64,000 nt of DNA, taken from NCBI GenBank assembly GCA_033763995.1, contig JANRJL010000095.1, positions 13,982 to 77,981 on the forward strand, read 5' to 3'. The stretch is from GCA-2737725 sp033763995. GTDB taxonomy: Bacteria > Pseudomonadota > Alphaproteobacteria > Rhodospirillales > Rhodospirillaceae. The translations under genes were made by a program, and so were the position numbers. The notes under the pieces were generated by a model that saw only the letters and a list, made by a program, of their open reading frames with translations, did no database searches and was not told where the DNA came from. Below, piece after piece: positions 34,503 to 42,980 of the stretch (positions within the stretch are counted from its first letter, which is position 1; every line of letters starts with the position of its first letter).

Positions 34503-36413
34503 ATGGTTGCGATTACCCTCCCCGACGGCAGCGTGCGGCGCTATGACGGCGCCATCACCGGCGAAGCGTTGGCGGCCGATATCGGCCCCGGCCTGGCCAA
34601 GGCCGCGCTGGCGGTGAAGATCAACGGCGAGATGCGCGATCTTTCGCGCCCCATCGACGCCGACGCCGCGGTTGCGATCGTCACCAAGAAGGACCCCGAC
34701 GCGCTGGAACTGCTGCGTCACGACGCCGCTCACGTCATGGCGGAAGCGGTGCAGGAGCTGTTTCCGAAGACGCAAGTGACCATCGGCCCGGCCATCGAGA
34801 ACGGCTTTTACTACGACTTCGCGCGCAACGAGCCCTTTACCCCCGACGATCTCGAACGCATCGAAGCCAAGATGCGCGAGATCGTGGACCGCGACGAGAA
34901 AATCGTGCGCGAGGAATGGCCGCGCGCCGACGCGATCAAGTACTTCAAGGGCATCGGCGAGGACTACAAGGCCGAGATCATCGAGAGCCTGCCGGCCTCC
35001 GAGCCCATCACCGTCTATAAACAAGGCAAGTGGCTCGACCTTTGTCGCGGCCCGCACCTGCCCTCCACCGGCAAACTCGGCAAGGCCTTCAAGTTGATGA
35101 AGCTGGCCGGAGCCTATTGGCGCGGCGATTCCAAGAACGAGATGCTGCAACGAATCTACGGCACGGCGTGGGGCGACGAGAAACAGCTCAAAGACTATTT
35201 GACCATGCTGGAAGAGGCCGAGAAGCGCGACCATCGCCGCCTCGGCAAGGAGATGGACCTGTTCCATCTGCAGGAAGAGGCCCAGGGCGCGGTGTTCTGG
35301 CACCCCAAGGGCTGGGCGGGTTACCGCAGTCTGCAGATGTACATGAGACAACGCCTCGAGGCGGCGGGCTACGTCGAGGTCAACACGCCCATGCTGGTGG
35401 ACAGCGTGCTGTGGCAGAAATCGGGCCACTGGGACAAGTTCCGCCAGAACATGTTCATTTCGGAATCGGAAGAGCGCCCGCTGGCGATCAAGCCCATGAA
35501 CTGTCCCTGCCACGTGCAGATCTACAACCAGGGCATCAAGAGCTACCGCGACCTGCCGCTGCGCATGGCCGAGTTCGGCGCTTGCCACCGCAACGAGCCC
35601 TCGGGCGCCTTGCACGGCCTGATGCGCGTGCGCGCCTTCGTGCAGGACGACGCGCACATTTTTTGCACCGAAGAACAAGTGAAGTCCGAGACCAAAAACT
35701 TCATCGAGCTGTTGCGCACGGTCTACAAGGACCTGGGTTTCGACGAAGTGAAGGTGAAATTCTCCGACCGGCCGCCGGTGCGCGCGGGCTCCGACGAGGT
35801 GTGGGACCGCGCCGAGAACGCCCTGAAAGAAGCCACGGCGGCGGCGGGCCTGGCGTGGGATTTGAACCCCGGCGAGGGCGCCTTTTACGGCCCCAAGCTG
35901 GAATTCGTGCTGCGCGACGCCATCGGGCGCGACTGGCAGTGCGGCACGCTGCAGGCGGATTTCGTGCTGCCGGAGCGACTCGACGCCGAGTATGTCGGCG
36001 AGGACGGCGCCAAACATCGCCCCGTCATGCTGCATCGCGCCATTTTGGGCTCCTTCGAGCGCTTCATGGGCATCCTGATCGAGAACTACGCGGGCAAGCT
36101 GCCCCTGTGGTTGACCCCTCTGCAGGTGGTGGTGGCGACCATTACCAGCGACGCCAATGGCTATGCCGAAGGCGTGGCCAAGGCCTTACGCGGCGCCGGT
36201 TTGCGGGTGGAAACCGACCTGCGCAACGAGAAGATCAACTACAAGGTGCGCGAACATTCGCTGGCCAAAGTGCCGCTGATGGCCGTGGTGGGGCGCAAGG
36301 AAGCCGAGGAGGGTACGCTCGCCCTGCGGCGGTTGGGCGGCAACGCCCAAGAAATCCTTGCCTTGGCCGAGGCCACCGATAGACTCACGGCCGAGTGCGC
36401 CATGCCGGGTTAG
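34503..36413 (+). CDS. thrS: Threonyl-tRNA synthetase
   Basis: A 636-residue class II synthetase. ATG 34503 gives the usual TGS-domain start MVAITLPDGSVRRYDG; a frame 12 codons longer is less likely. The second editing domain has RHDAAHVMAEAV and LCRGPHLPSTG. The catalytic core has MNCPCHVQIYNQGIKSYRDLPLRMAEFG, with the Cys that binds the active-site zinc, and FYGPKLEF. The anticodon-binding domain closes the protein. infC follows, as in many bacteria. Confidence 0.98.
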   Translation: MVAITLPDGSVRRYDGAITGEALAADIGPGLAKAALAVKINGEMRDLSRPIDADAAVAIVTKKDPDALELLRHDAAHVMAEAVQELFPKTQVTIGPAIENGFYYDFARNEPFTPDDLERIEAKMREIVDRDEKIVREEWPRADAIKYFKGIGEDYKAEIIESLPASEPITVYKQGKWLDLCRGPHLPSTGKLGKAFKLMKLAGAYWRGDSKNEMLQRIYGTAWGDEKQLKDYLTMLEEAEKRDHRRLGKEMDLFHLQEEAQGAVFWHPKGWAGYRSLQMYMRQRLEAAGYVEVNTPMLVDSVLWQKSGHWDKFRQNMFISESEERPLAIKPMNCPCHVQIYNQGIKSYRDLPLRMAEFGACHRNEPSGALHGLMRVRAFVQDDAHIFCTEEQVKSETKNFIELLRTVYKDLGFDEVKVKFSDRPPVRAGSDEVWDRAENALKEATAAAGLAWDLNPGEGAFYGPKLEFVLRDAIGRDWQCGTLQADFVLPERLDAEYVGEDGAKHRPVMLHRAILGSFERFMGILIENYAGKLPLWLTPLQVVVATITSDANGYAEGVAKALRGAGLRVETDLRNEKINYKVREHSLAKVPLMAVVGRKEAEEGTLALRRLGGNAQEILALAEATDRLTAECAMPG

Positions 36414-36424
36414 CCCGGATTTTC
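36405..36424 (+). terminator. Small hairpin spanning the thrS stop codon
   Basis: CCGGG, loop TTAG (contains the stop), CCCGG, followed by ATTTTC. It is compact enough to be a partial terminator between thrS and infC. Confidence 0.4.
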
Positions 36425-36504
36425 ACGTCATTTCAGGCGACTGGAAGAGGAACCGCGTTCCTCGGCGTGGCCACGTTGGATAAACCACAAGAGGAGACTG
36501 CGAC

Positions 36505-37044
36505 ATCGCTCGTTTCGACCAGAAGAATGCGCCGCCCAAAGACGATGGGCCGCGCGTTAACCACCAGATCGACGCCCGCACGGTGCGCTTGATCGGATTT
36601 GACGGCGCCAACCTCGGCGTCGTGGACCGCGACACCGCCATCCGCAAAGCCGACGAAGCCGGATACGACCTGGTGGAGATTTCCCCGGGCGCTTCGCCCC
36701 CTGTCTGCAAGATCCTCGACCTTGGCAAGTACAAGTACGAGCTTCAGAAGAAGGAAAACGAGGCGAAGAAAAAGCAGAAGGTCATCGAGGTCAAGGAACT
36801 CAAGGTACGGCCCACCATCGGCGCCCACGACTACGAGGTCAAAATGCGCGCCATGAACCGCTTTCTCGAGGAAGGCGACAAGGTGAAGATCACGCTTCGG
36901 TTTCGCGGCCGCGAGATGATGCACCAGGAACTCGGCACCGTGTTGCTCAATCGCATCCGCAAGGACGTCGAGGAGAAGGCGAAGGTCGAGCAGGAGCCCC
37001 GCATGGAAGGCCGTCAGGTCATCATGGTGTTCGCGCCGAAGTAA
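36505..37044 (+). CDS. infC: Translation initiation factor IF-3 with AUC start codon
   Basis: A 179-residue IF3 that keeps 30S subunits free and checks start codons. The N-domain holds VNHQIDARTVRLIGFDGANLGVV and IRKADEAGYDLVEISPGASPPVCKILD; the C-domain has FLEEGDKVKITLRFRGREM. The frame is closed upstream by TAA at 36481, and the only possible start is ATC at 36505, eight bases after GAGGAG. AUU/AUC starts on infC are a known autoregulation device: IF3 rejects its own start codon when abundant. The first ATG would drop 26 conserved residues. Confidence 0.97.
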   Translation: MARFDQKNAPPKDDGPRVNHQIDARTVRLIGFDGANLGVVDRDTAIRKADEAGYDLVEISPGASPPVCKILDLGKYKYELQKKENEAKKKQKVIEVKELKVRPTIGAHDYEVKMRAMNRFLEEGDKVKITLRFRGREMMHQELGTVLLNRIRKDVEEKAKVEQEPRMEGRQVIMVFAPK

Positions 37045-37070
37045 CCGCTTTTTTCGTCTAAAGATCGCTC

Positions 37071-37103
37071 AACGGCGCGGCAGGCCTCGGCTTCCGCGCC
37101 GTT
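37071..37103 (+). terminator. Hairpin after infC
   Basis: A perfect 10-bp stem AACGGCGCGG / CCGCGCCGTT with a 13-base loop, about 25 bases after the infC stop. There is no T-run, so termination is plausible but not certain. Confidence 0.45.
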
Positions 37104-37121
37104 GGCGTCACTGGGGCAATC

Positions 37122-37150
37122 TTGACGTCTATACGCTTAAGCCGTATATT
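37122..37150 (+). promoter_or_regulatory. Promoter and operator of the HigBA-type pair
   Basis: TTGACG (37122-37127), a 17-base spacer and TATATT (37145-37150) are close to the sigma-70 consensus. A perfect inverted repeat TATACG / CGTATA (37130-37135 and 37143-37148) overlaps spacer and -10 box, the expected place for autorepression by the antitoxin. The toxin ATG lies 7 bases after the -10 box. Confidence 0.75.
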
Positions 37151-37156
37151 GGACGA

Positions 37157-37504
37157 ATGCAGAATCGCCCGGTCCAACTCTGGGAATCTCCGCTCTTTAT
37201 CAAGTGGGCGGCCGAGGTTTGGTCGCCCGAGGAGAAAGCGGATTTCATGTCCTTCGTGGCGCTCAACCCCTTGGCCGGCGCCATCGTGCCGGGGACCAGC
37301 GGCGTGCGCAAAGTCAGATGGTCGGTGGCCGGCCGAGGCAAGAGCTATGGAGTTCGCGTGATTTATTATTTCGCGACAGTCAACGTGCCGCTTTATTTGA
37401 TCTTTGGCTACTCGAAGACTGAAAAAGCCGATCTTTCTCAGAAAGACAAGAAGTCATTGAAAGAAGCGGTCGCGCGCATCAAGAAGACATGGAGGAACCC
37501 GTGA
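37157..37504 (+). CDS. RelE/HigB-like toxin
   Basis: A 115-residue basic protein with the RelE/ParE-superfamily look: LFIKWAAEVWSPEEKADFMSFVALNP, then GVRKVRWSVAGRGKSYGVRVIYYF and LIFGYSKTEKADLSQKDKKSLKEAV. This pattern matches HigB-2-type ribosome-dependent mRNA interferases, encoded before the antitoxin as here. The start codon is so close to the -10 box that the mRNA may be leaderless. The pair is inserted between infC and rpmI. Confidence 0.88.
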   Translation: MQNRPVQLWESPLFIKWAAEVWSPEEKADFMSFVALNPLAGAIVPGTSGVRKVRWSVAGRGKSYGVRVIYYFATVNVPLYLIFGYSKTEKADLSQKDKKSLKEAVARIKKTWRNP

Positions 37505-37797
37505 CTCGGAAAAGAAACGTCGCAAAGCAAATCGTCGCGGCGATGGAGTGGGCGGCCTTGCACGCCGAAGGCAAGGCGAAGGGCGGTCGCCTGACCGTGA
37601 TTTACGTGCCCGACGTCAAGGACATCCGCGCCAGACTTAGTCTTTCGCAGTCTCAATTCGCCAAGCGTTTCGGCTTGAACGTGCGCACCGTGCAAGACTG
37701 GGAACAGGGACGAAAAGTGCCCGATCAACCCGCCCGGGTCCTTTTGCGCGTGATCGAAAAGAATCCCGCCGCAGTATCCAGGGCGCTGGCGATCTGA
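37501..37797 (+). CDS. HigA-like helix-turn-helix antitoxin
   Basis: A 98-residue protein. GTG at 37501 is favoured because it overlaps the toxin stop (GTGA) and has GGAGG five bases before it; an ATG at 37489 is the alternative. A helix-turn-helix occupies about residues 44-75 (IRARLSLSQSQFAKRFGLNVRTVQDWEQGRK), as in XRE-type HigA antitoxins. It probably binds the inverted repeat in the promoter. Confidence 0.9.
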   Translation: MTRKRNVAKQIVAAMEWAALHAEGKAKGGRLTVIYVPDVKDIRARLSLSQSQFAKRFGLNVRTVQDWEQGRKVPDQPARVLLRVIEKNPAAVSRALAI

Positions 37798-37879
37798 ATT
37801 TTTCCCGGTGGGCGGCGACTGCTTTGGTCGCTACGTTCGGCATCGACGGAACTGAAAGCAAACACAGGAGATGATGGCG

Positions 37880-38347
37880 ATGAAAATTCTTTCCATAATG
37901 ACGATGGTGGTCGGCATAGGCATGGTCGGTGCCGTGTCGGCGCAAACCGCCGATGAAAAAACCAAGGCGCGCGAGCAGATCTGGGTGAAGGAGCAGGCGA
38001 TCTATCAAGGCCGCTCGCAGGGGGCCTTGGCCTACTACGTCGAGAACGCCTCGCCCCACTACGTCGGCTGGCCGCCCTCGGCCGCCAAGCCCTTGGCGCT
38101 CGACGGCCTGAAGGGCGATTCGCGGCGCATGGTCGGGCAGAACAAGGAGAAACTCACCATGGAGCTGATGGACTTCACCCTGCACGGCGACACGGCGGTG
38201 ATCTACTACCTCAATCACCGCACCATGCGCCCCGACGGGACCGCCGTGGACGAGAAGTTCGAGAATATCCACGTCTGGGTCCGCGACGGCGCCGACTGGA
38301 AGATCGTGGGGGCCATGTCACGGCTCGCGCCGCCGCGCAAATCGTAG
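37880..38347 (+). CDS. Exported NTF2/SnoaL-like protein
   Basis: A 155-residue protein with signal peptide MKILSIMTMVVGIGMVGAVSAQ. ATG 37880 has AGGAG nine bases upstream; two nearer ATGs at 37871 and 37874 are too close to it. The mature part (WVKEQAIYQGRSQGALAYYVENAS ... VIYYLNHRTMRPDGTAVDEKFENIHVWVRDGADWKIVGAM) has the shape of DUF4440/SnoaL-like proteins of the NTF2 fold. Ligand and role are unknown. Confidence 0.82.
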   Translation: MKILSIMTMVVGIGMVGAVSAQTADEKTKAREQIWVKEQAIYQGRSQGALAYYVENASPHYVGWPPSAAKPLALDGLKGDSRRMVGQNKEKLTMELMDFTLHGDTAVIYYLNHRTMRPDGTAVDEKFENIHVWVRDGADWKIVGAMSRLAPPRKS

Positions 38348-38630
38348 GCGGAAATTATACGTAAGCTATTGTTTTATATAAATAATAGATCATCAGAACC
38401 GACCGCGCGCGACGCCGGAAAAGGTTCACGACTCGGGGTCCAGGCGCTTGCGCCAAACCTTGCGCCCGGGAGGCCTTACCGGTATAAGCCGCGCCTTCCG
38501 GGCGTGTCCCGGAACGAACGAGACGTGGGCTTCGGTTCACGGTTCATCGGTGGCCAGGCGAGGGCTAACTTGAAAGCCCAGGGCATGCCCATCCACCGCA
38601 AGCAACAACCCGACGCATAAGGAAACACAA
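38348..38630. other. Leader region before rpmI-rplT
   Basis: About 280 bases without a gene. It starts with an AT-rich stretch (38358-38392) that could hold the promoter, then GC-rich sequence with short inverted repeats such as GGCGCTTGCGCC (38430-38441). L20 autoregulation through a leader is known elsewhere, but I cannot model a binding site here. Confidence 0.3.
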
Positions 38631-38828
38631 ATGCCCAAGATGAAGACCAAGAGTTCGGTCAAGAAACGCTTTAAATTGACCGCCAAGGGCAAGGTCAAGG
38701 CGGGTGCCGCCTACAAGCGCCACCGCCTTCGCAACCGCTCGCAAAAGATGAAACGCACCGAACGCGGCACCTTCGTGTTGGATCCGTCCGACGCGCCGGC
38801 GATCAAGCGTCACATGCCTTACGGCTGA
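38631..38828 (+). CDS. rpmI: 50S ribosomal protein L35 (bL35)
   Basis: A 65-residue protein starting MPKMKTKSSVKKRFKLTAKGKVK, with KRHRLRNRSQKMKR in the middle and KRHMPYG at the end. This is a full bL35. It is followed by rplT after 41 bases. Confidence 0.98.
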   Translation: MPKMKTKSSVKKRFKLTAKGKVKAGAAYKRHRLRNRSQKMKRTERGTFVLDPSDAPAIKRHMPYG

Positions 38829-38869
38829 GACACCGACGTTCAGAACCAGCATCATCGAGGAGCACACCC

Positions 38870-39223
38870 ATGGCCCGCGTCAAACGGGGCGTCACCAAGC
38901 GCGCCCGCCACCAAAAAGTTCTCAAGGCCGCCAAAGGATATGTCGGCCGCAATTCCAAGACCTACAAAACCGCCAAGCATCGCCTTGAGCACGGCTTGCA
39001 GTTCGCTTACCGCGACCGCCGCCGCAAGAAGCGCGATTACCGCGGTTTGTGGATTCAGCGCATCAACGCCGGCGTGCGCGCGTTCGGGATGACCTATTCC
39101 CGATTTATCAGCGGGCTCAAGAAGGCGGGCGTGGAACTGGATCGCAAAGTTCTGTCCGATCTCGCCGTTCGCGAGCCCGAGACTTTCGCGGGCCTGGTGA
39201 AACAGGCTCAGGCGGCTCTCTAA
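38870..39223 (+). CDS. rplT: 50S ribosomal protein L20 (bL20)
   Basis: A 117-residue protein starting MARVKRGVTKRARHQKVLKAAKGY with FAYRDRRRKKRDYRGLWIQRINAG, the bL20 signature. It is needed for early 50S assembly and in some bacteria represses its own operon. pheST follows beyond a terminator-like hairpin. Confidence 0.98.
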   Translation: MARVKRGVTKRARHQKVLKAAKGYVGRNSKTYKTAKHRLEHGLQFAYRDRRRKKRDYRGLWIQRINAGVRAFGMTYSRFISGLKKAGVELDRKVLSDLAVREPETFAGLVKQAQAAL

Positions 39224-39261
39224 TCGTCGTTCGCTCGATTTCGATCTGCACGCAGTTGAAC

Positions 39262-39321
39262 GGGTCCCGCGCCGCGGGACCGCACGAAGGGGCCGCCGAG
39301 AGGCAGCCCCTTTCGTTTTTC
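39262..39321 (+). terminator. Terminator region between rplT and pheS
   Basis: Two hairpins in a row: GGTCCCGC/GCGGGACC (39262-39280) and a second near 39285-39315 pairing GAAGGGGC with GCCCCTTTC (one bulge), followed by GTTTTTC. The second has the form of an intrinsic terminator or attenuator ahead of pheST. Confidence 0.65.
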
Positions 39322-39379
39322 AACTGATGCCCGCCCAAGAGAACATGACCCAAGCGGGCACAAGACGACGGATAGAAAG

Positions 39380-40459
39380 ATGAACACCGAGATCGATACC
39401 CTCCGCGCCGAATTGCTCACCGCCGTGACCGCCGCTGCCGATGCGCCGGCGCTGGAAGCCGTGCGCGTCGACGCGCTGGGCAAAAAAGGGCGCATCACCG
39501 GGCTCATGAAGGGCCTGGGCGCCATGGACCCCGAGGCGCGCAAGGCCGCCGGCCAACGCCTCAACGTGCTCAAGGACGAAGTCGAGGCGGCCCTGCAGGC
39601 CCGCCGCGCGGCGCTGGACGGCGCGGCGCTGGACGCCAAGCTCGCGGGCGAAACCATCGACGTGACGCTGCCCATTCGCCCCGAGGCCAAGGGCTCGCTG
39701 CATCCCATCACCCAAACCATCGACGAGATCACCGCCATTTTCGGCAACATGGGCTTCACCGTGGCCGAGGGCCCCGACGTCGAGGACGACTTCCATAACT
39801 TCACGGCGCTCAATTTCCCGCCCGGCCATCCGGCGCGCGAGATGCACGACACGTTCTTCCTGCCGGCGGCGCCCGACGGAAACCGGTATCTGCTGCGCAC
39901 GCACACCTCGCCGGTGCAGATCCGCACCATGATGGGCCAGAAACCGCCCATCCGCGTGATCACGCCGGGGCGCACCTACCGCTGCGACTACGATATGACC
40001 CACACGCCGATGTTTCATCAGGTTGAACTGCTGGTGATCGACACGGTCACGCACATGGGCCACCTCAAAGGATGCCTTCAGGAGTTCCTGCGCGTCTTTT
40101 TCGGCGTCGACGACTTGCCGGTGCGTTTTCGCCCGTCGTTCTTTCCCTTCACGGAGCCGTCGGCCGAGGTGGACATCGGCTGCAGCCGTGCGGACGGTGA
40201 AATGAAGCTCGGCAATTACGGCGACTGGCTGGAGATTCTGGGTTGCGGCATGGTGCACCCCAACGTGCTCAAGGCCTGCGGTCTCGACTCCGAGGTCTAT
40301 CAGGGTTTCGCCGCCGGCATGGGCGTGGAACGCCTGGCGATGCTCAAGTACGGCATCCCCGACCTGCGCACGTTCTTCGAGTCCGATTTGCGCTGGTTGC
40401 GTCACTACGGTTTTGCCGCCTTGGATGTGCCCTCGCTCACGGGAGGGCTCAACCGATGA
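39380..40459 (+). CDS. pheS: Phenylalanyl-tRNA synthetase alpha subunit
   Basis: A 359-residue class II catalytic subunit. An N-terminal coiled-coil (about 1-90) is followed by the catalytic core with FNFPPGHPAREMHDTFF (motif 1/2 region, as ALNFPPGHPARE), RTHTSPVQIRTM and GMGVERLAMLKYGIPDLR. It works as an alpha2-beta2 tetramer with PheT. The stop overlaps the pheT start. Confidence 0.98.
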   Translation: MNTEIDTLRAELLTAVTAAADAPALEAVRVDALGKKGRITGLMKGLGAMDPEARKAAGQRLNVLKDEVEAALQARRAALDGAALDAKLAGETIDVTLPIRPEAKGSLHPITQTIDEITAIFGNMGFTVAEGPDVEDDFHNFTALNFPPGHPAREMHDTFFLPAAPDGNRYLLRTHTSPVQIRTMMGQKPPIRVITPGRTYRCDYDMTHTPMFHQVELLVIDTVTHMGHLKGCLQEFLRVFFGVDDLPVRFRPSFFPFTEPSAEVDIGCSRADGEMKLGNYGDWLEILGCGMVHPNVLKACGLDSEVYQGFAAGMGVERLAMLKYGIPDLRTFFESDLRWLRHYGFAALDVPSLTGGLNR

Positions 40460-42861
40460 AGTTCACCCTGTCGTGGCTGAAGGATCACCTCGACACCACG
40501 GCCGGCGTCGATGAAATCGCCGCCAAGTTGACGGCGATCGGCCTTGAGGTCGAAGGCGTTGAGGACCCCGGCAAGACCCTGGGCGCGTTCATCGTCGGCC
40601 AGGTGCTGGAAGCCGAGAAGCATCCCAACGCCGACCGCTTGAAGCTGTGCAAGGTCTCGACCGGCACGGAAACGCTGCAAGTGGTGTGCGGCGCGCCCAA
40701 CGCGCGCGCGGGCCTCAAGGTCGTGTTGGCGCGGCCTGGCGACGTCATTCCCGAAAGCGGCGAGAAGCTGAAAAAGGGCAGCATTCGCGGCGTCGAAAGC
40801 CAGGGCATGATGTGCTCGACGCGGGAACTGAAACTGGGCGAGGATCACGACGGCATCATCGAACTGCCGGCCGAGGCCGTAACAGGCGCACCCGCAACGA
40901 CGGCCCTCAAGATCGACCCCGTCATCGAGATCGCGCTCACGCCCAATCGCATTGATGCGCTGGGTGTGCGCGGCGTCGCGCGCGACCTGGCCGCCGCCGG
41001 CCTGGGCAAGCTGAAGCCCATGAACGACGCGGCCGTGCCCGGAACTTTCCCCGCCTCGCGCCAAATCGCCATGAACCTGCCCGCTGACCAAGCGCACAAC
41101 TGTCCGCAGTTCGTGGGACGCACGATCAAAGGCGTGAAAAACGGCCCCAGCCCCGCCTGGCTGCAAGATCGCCTCAAGGCCATCGGCCTGCGGCCCGTCT
41201 CGGCTCTGGTCGACATCACGCAGTACATCACCATCGACTTGGGGCGGCCGCTGCACGCCTTCGACGACGCCAAACTCAAGGGCAATGTCGGTCCGCGTTT
41301 CGCGAAGAGCGGCGAGACCCTCGCCTCCTTGAACGGCAAGACCTACACGCTCGACCCCGAGATGGTGGTGATCGCCGACGACGCCGGCGCCCAGGGCATC
41401 GGCGGCATCATGGGCGGCGAGCCCACCAGCGTGTCGGACGGCACCACCACGATCTTTTTGGAGTCGGCGCTGTTCGACCCCGCGAACATCGCGGCCTCGG
41501 GGCGCAAGCTCGAGATCAATTCCGATGCGCGCTATTGCTTCGAGCGCGGCGTCGACCCGACCTCGGCGATCCCCGGAACCGAGGTCGCGACGCGCATGAT
41601 TTTGGACATTTGCGGTGGCCAGGCCTCGCATATCGTGAGTGGCGGCAGCGTCCCCAAGATCACCGCCCTCATCGCTTTCGATCCGGCGCGGGTCGCCAAG
41701 CTGGGCGGGATTTCGATTCCCGACACCACGATCAAGGCGATCCTGGAGCGCCTGGGCTTCGCGGTGAACGCCGCCACGATGCCCTGGCAGGTCACGCCAC
41801 CCTCCTGGCGCGCAGATGCGACCGTGTGGCAGGACTTGGTGGAAGATGTGCTGCGCATCCACGGCTACGATCACGTCGCCGCCGTGGCTTTGCCGCGCGA
41901 GCCCGTGGCCAAGCCGGCCCTGACACCCAAGCAGCGCCAAATCGGGTTGATCCGCCGCACATTGGCCGCACGAGGCCTGAACGAGACGGTGACGTGGTCG
42001 TTCCTGGCCAAGGCCCATGCGGACTTGTTCGCGAGCGGCGCCACCGTGCCCCTGGCCAATCCCATCAGCGCCGATTTGGATGTGTTGCGCCCTTCGGTCA
42101 TTCCCAATCTCATCGCAGGGGCCGGGCGCAATGCCGCGCGCGGCCTGGCCGACGTGGGACTGTTCGAGATCGGCCCGCGTTTCGAGGGCTTCAAGCCGGG
42201 CGAGCAATCACTATTGGCCGCCGGTATCCGCGCCGGCCACACCACGCCACGGCATTGGGCCGGCACCCGCCGCCCGGTGGATGTCATGGACGCCAAGGCC
42301 GATGCCTTGGCCGTGCTGGAGACGGCGGGCGTGGCCGCTGGTGGGGTACAAACGGCCGCGGGACACGGCGGCGGCGCGCCCACGTGGATGCACCCGGGCC
42401 GCTGCGGTGCCCTCAAGCAAGGCAATCAACTGTTGGCTTGGTTCGGCGAAATTCACCCTCGCGTCCTCAAGGCGCTGGACGTCAAAGGCCCCGTGGTGGG
42501 CTTCGAAGTGGCCCTAGACCGCATCCCCGAGGCCAAGAAAAAAAGCGGCACGGCACGGCCCCTGCTGAAGGCCTCGCCCTATCAGCCCGTGGAGCGCGAT
42601 TTTGCTTTCGTCGTCGATGCGAGCGTCAGCGCCGAGGCCCTGCTGCGCGCCGTGAAAAACGCCGAGCGCGAGTTGATCGTCAATATCGGGCTGTTTGACG
42701 TCTATGAAGGCCCCAACGTCGGGGTGGGCAAGAAGTCCGTGGCCATCACCGTGACCTTGCAGTCCAAGGACGCGACCCTGACTGACGAACAGATCGATGC
42801 CGTGACCAAGACCATCGTCGCCGCCGTGGCCAAAGCCACCGGCGCGCAACTGCGTGCGTAA
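40456..42861 (+). CDS. pheT: Phenylalanyl-tRNA synthetase beta subunit
   Basis: An 801-residue protein. ATG 40456 (MKFTLSWLKDHLDTTAGVDE) overlaps the pheS stop (ATGA); a longer frame upstream runs inside pheS. Domains in order are an EMAP/OB-fold tRNA-binding region (VVCGAPNARAGLKVVLA), the B3/B4 editing domain (RPVSALVDITQYITIDLGRPLHAFD), B5 and a C-terminal anticodon-binding domain (SPYQPVERDFAFVVD). It forms the tetramer with PheS. Confidence 0.98.
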   Translation: MKFTLSWLKDHLDTTAGVDEIAAKLTAIGLEVEGVEDPGKTLGAFIVGQVLEAEKHPNADRLKLCKVSTGTETLQVVCGAPNARAGLKVVLARPGDVIPESGEKLKKGSIRGVESQGMMCSTRELKLGEDHDGIIELPAEAVTGAPATTALKIDPVIEIALTPNRIDALGVRGVARDLAAAGLGKLKPMNDAAVPGTFPASRQIAMNLPADQAHNCPQFVGRTIKGVKNGPSPAWLQDRLKAIGLRPVSALVDITQYITIDLGRPLHAFDDAKLKGNVGPRFAKSGETLASLNGKTYTLDPEMVVIADDAGAQGIGGIMGGEPTSVSDGTTTIFLESALFDPANIAASGRKLEINSDARYCFERGVDPTSAIPGTEVATRMILDICGGQASHIVSGGSVPKITALIAFDPARVAKLGGISIPDTTIKAILERLGFAVNAATMPWQVTPPSWRADATVWQDLVEDVLRIHGYDHVAAVALPREPVAKPALTPKQRQIGLIRRTLAARGLNETVTWSFLAKAHADLFASGATVPLANPISADLDVLRPSVIPNLIAGAGRNAARGLADVGLFEIGPRFEGFKPGEQSLLAAGIRAGHTTPRHWAGTRRPVDVMDAKADALAVLETAGVAAGGVQTAAGHGGGAPTWMHPGRCGALKQGNQLLAWFGEIHPRVLKALDVKGPVVGFEVALDRIPEAKKKSGTARPLLKASPYQPVERDFAFVVDASVSAEALLRAVKNAERELIVNIGLFDVYEGPNVGVGKKSVAITVTLQSKDATLTDEQIDAVTKTIVAAVAKATGAQLRA

Positions 42862-42980
42862 CCAGTGTTCAGGCCGGGTATAACCATGATCGCGCGTTGG
42901 CTGTTTGTTTGGTCGCATTTCTCCACGCCAAGTGGTTCCCACTTGTCGGGGAAATGCTCCAGTCCCTATATCCCCGTCCC

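Noticed and set aside
40405..42207. A 600-codon open frame on the minus strand
   Set aside because: Antisense shadow of pheT.
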